Of a DNA stretch of 6,237 nucleotides, positions 6,104-6,237 are shown one piece after another (the stretch's first letter is position 1; every line of letters begins with the position of its first letter). The translations under genes and the position numbers were made by a program. Source of the stretch: Pseudomonadota bacterium (GTDB taxonomy: Bacteria > Desulfobacterota > Desulfobacteria > Desulfobacterales > C00003060); NCBI GenBank assembly GCA_015222985.1, contig JADFWI010000443.1, forward strand, positions 1 to 6,237, in the 5' to 3' direction. The notes beneath the pieces are model-generated. The model searched no databases. It was given only the letters and a program-made list of their open reading frames with translations, and had not been told where the DNA came from.

Positions 6104-6237
6104 ACTGTCTCCACAAGCCATTGAAATTCCAAAAAGCCAAATCCCATCAAAATACACTTATTGAAAATGCGATACAAGGCAAGGACGCTTTTGTGCGGCC
6201 GATACGGTTTTGAAATAATCAATAACGAATCCGTGAA

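Noticed and set aside
6100..6213. Short frame after the ATPase containing HQNTLIENAIQGKDAFV, faintly like the Q-motif region of RecQ/DEAD helicases
   Set aside because: It ends at a TGA within a few residues of the resemblance, has no Walker A and no start signal; too little to call a gene or a remnant.
6167..6237. Frame beginning MRYKARTLLCGRYGFEIINNE, open to the right edge
   Set aside because: There is no ribosome binding site, only 23 complete codons are visible, and I recognise no family; it may or may not be the start of a gene.

Overview
The window suggests an anaerobic-type Gram-negative bacterium, most plausibly from the Desulfobacterota (formerly Deltaproteobacteria). This is inferred from three things: a fused PurS-PurL protein without a glutaminase domain next to a separate purQ, a metal transporter carrying a NifX/NifB-like C-terminal domain, and a DUF4143-type AAA ATPase. 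No rRNA or other taxonomic marker is present, so the assignment is tentative.

Layout. Positions 1-3281 hold a purine biosynthesis unit on the minus strand: a complete purSL-type gene (285-3281) followed by the first 49 codons of purQ (147 down to 1, running off the window). Together they make phosphoribosylformylglycinamidine (FGAM) synthase, step 4 of purine biosynthesis; PurQ releases ammonia from glutamine and PurL uses it. The 137-base spacer between them holds a run of nine degenerate 7-base tandem repeats touching the purL stop codon, plus an inverted copy of the same unit that forms an 11-bp inverted repeat.

A 178-base divergent intergenic region (3282-3459) carries the purL ribosome binding site, an imperfect 27-base palindrome and weak plus-strand promoter candidates overlapping it. 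A complete cation diffusion facilitator transporter follows on the plus strand (3460-4710). It has six membrane segments, the D-D/H-D metal site typical of Zn/Fe exporters, a cytoplasmic dimer domain, and an extra NifX-like domain at the C-terminus.

After a 130-base gap with no recognisable terminator comes a near-consensus promoter (TTGATA-16-TATAAT) whose -10 box ends six bases before the ATG of an AT-rich gene (4841-6103). That gene encodes a 420-residue AAA/DUF4143 ATPase of unknown physiological role, probably acquired horizontally and probably translated from a leaderless mRNA. The last 134 bases hold no gene I can support.

I see no mobile element, CRISPR array, RNA gene or multi-gene novel system. 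The points most worth following up are the heptad repeat in the purine operon, the CDF-NifX fusion with its palindromic upstream site, and the leaderless ATPase gene with symmetric sequence around its promoter.
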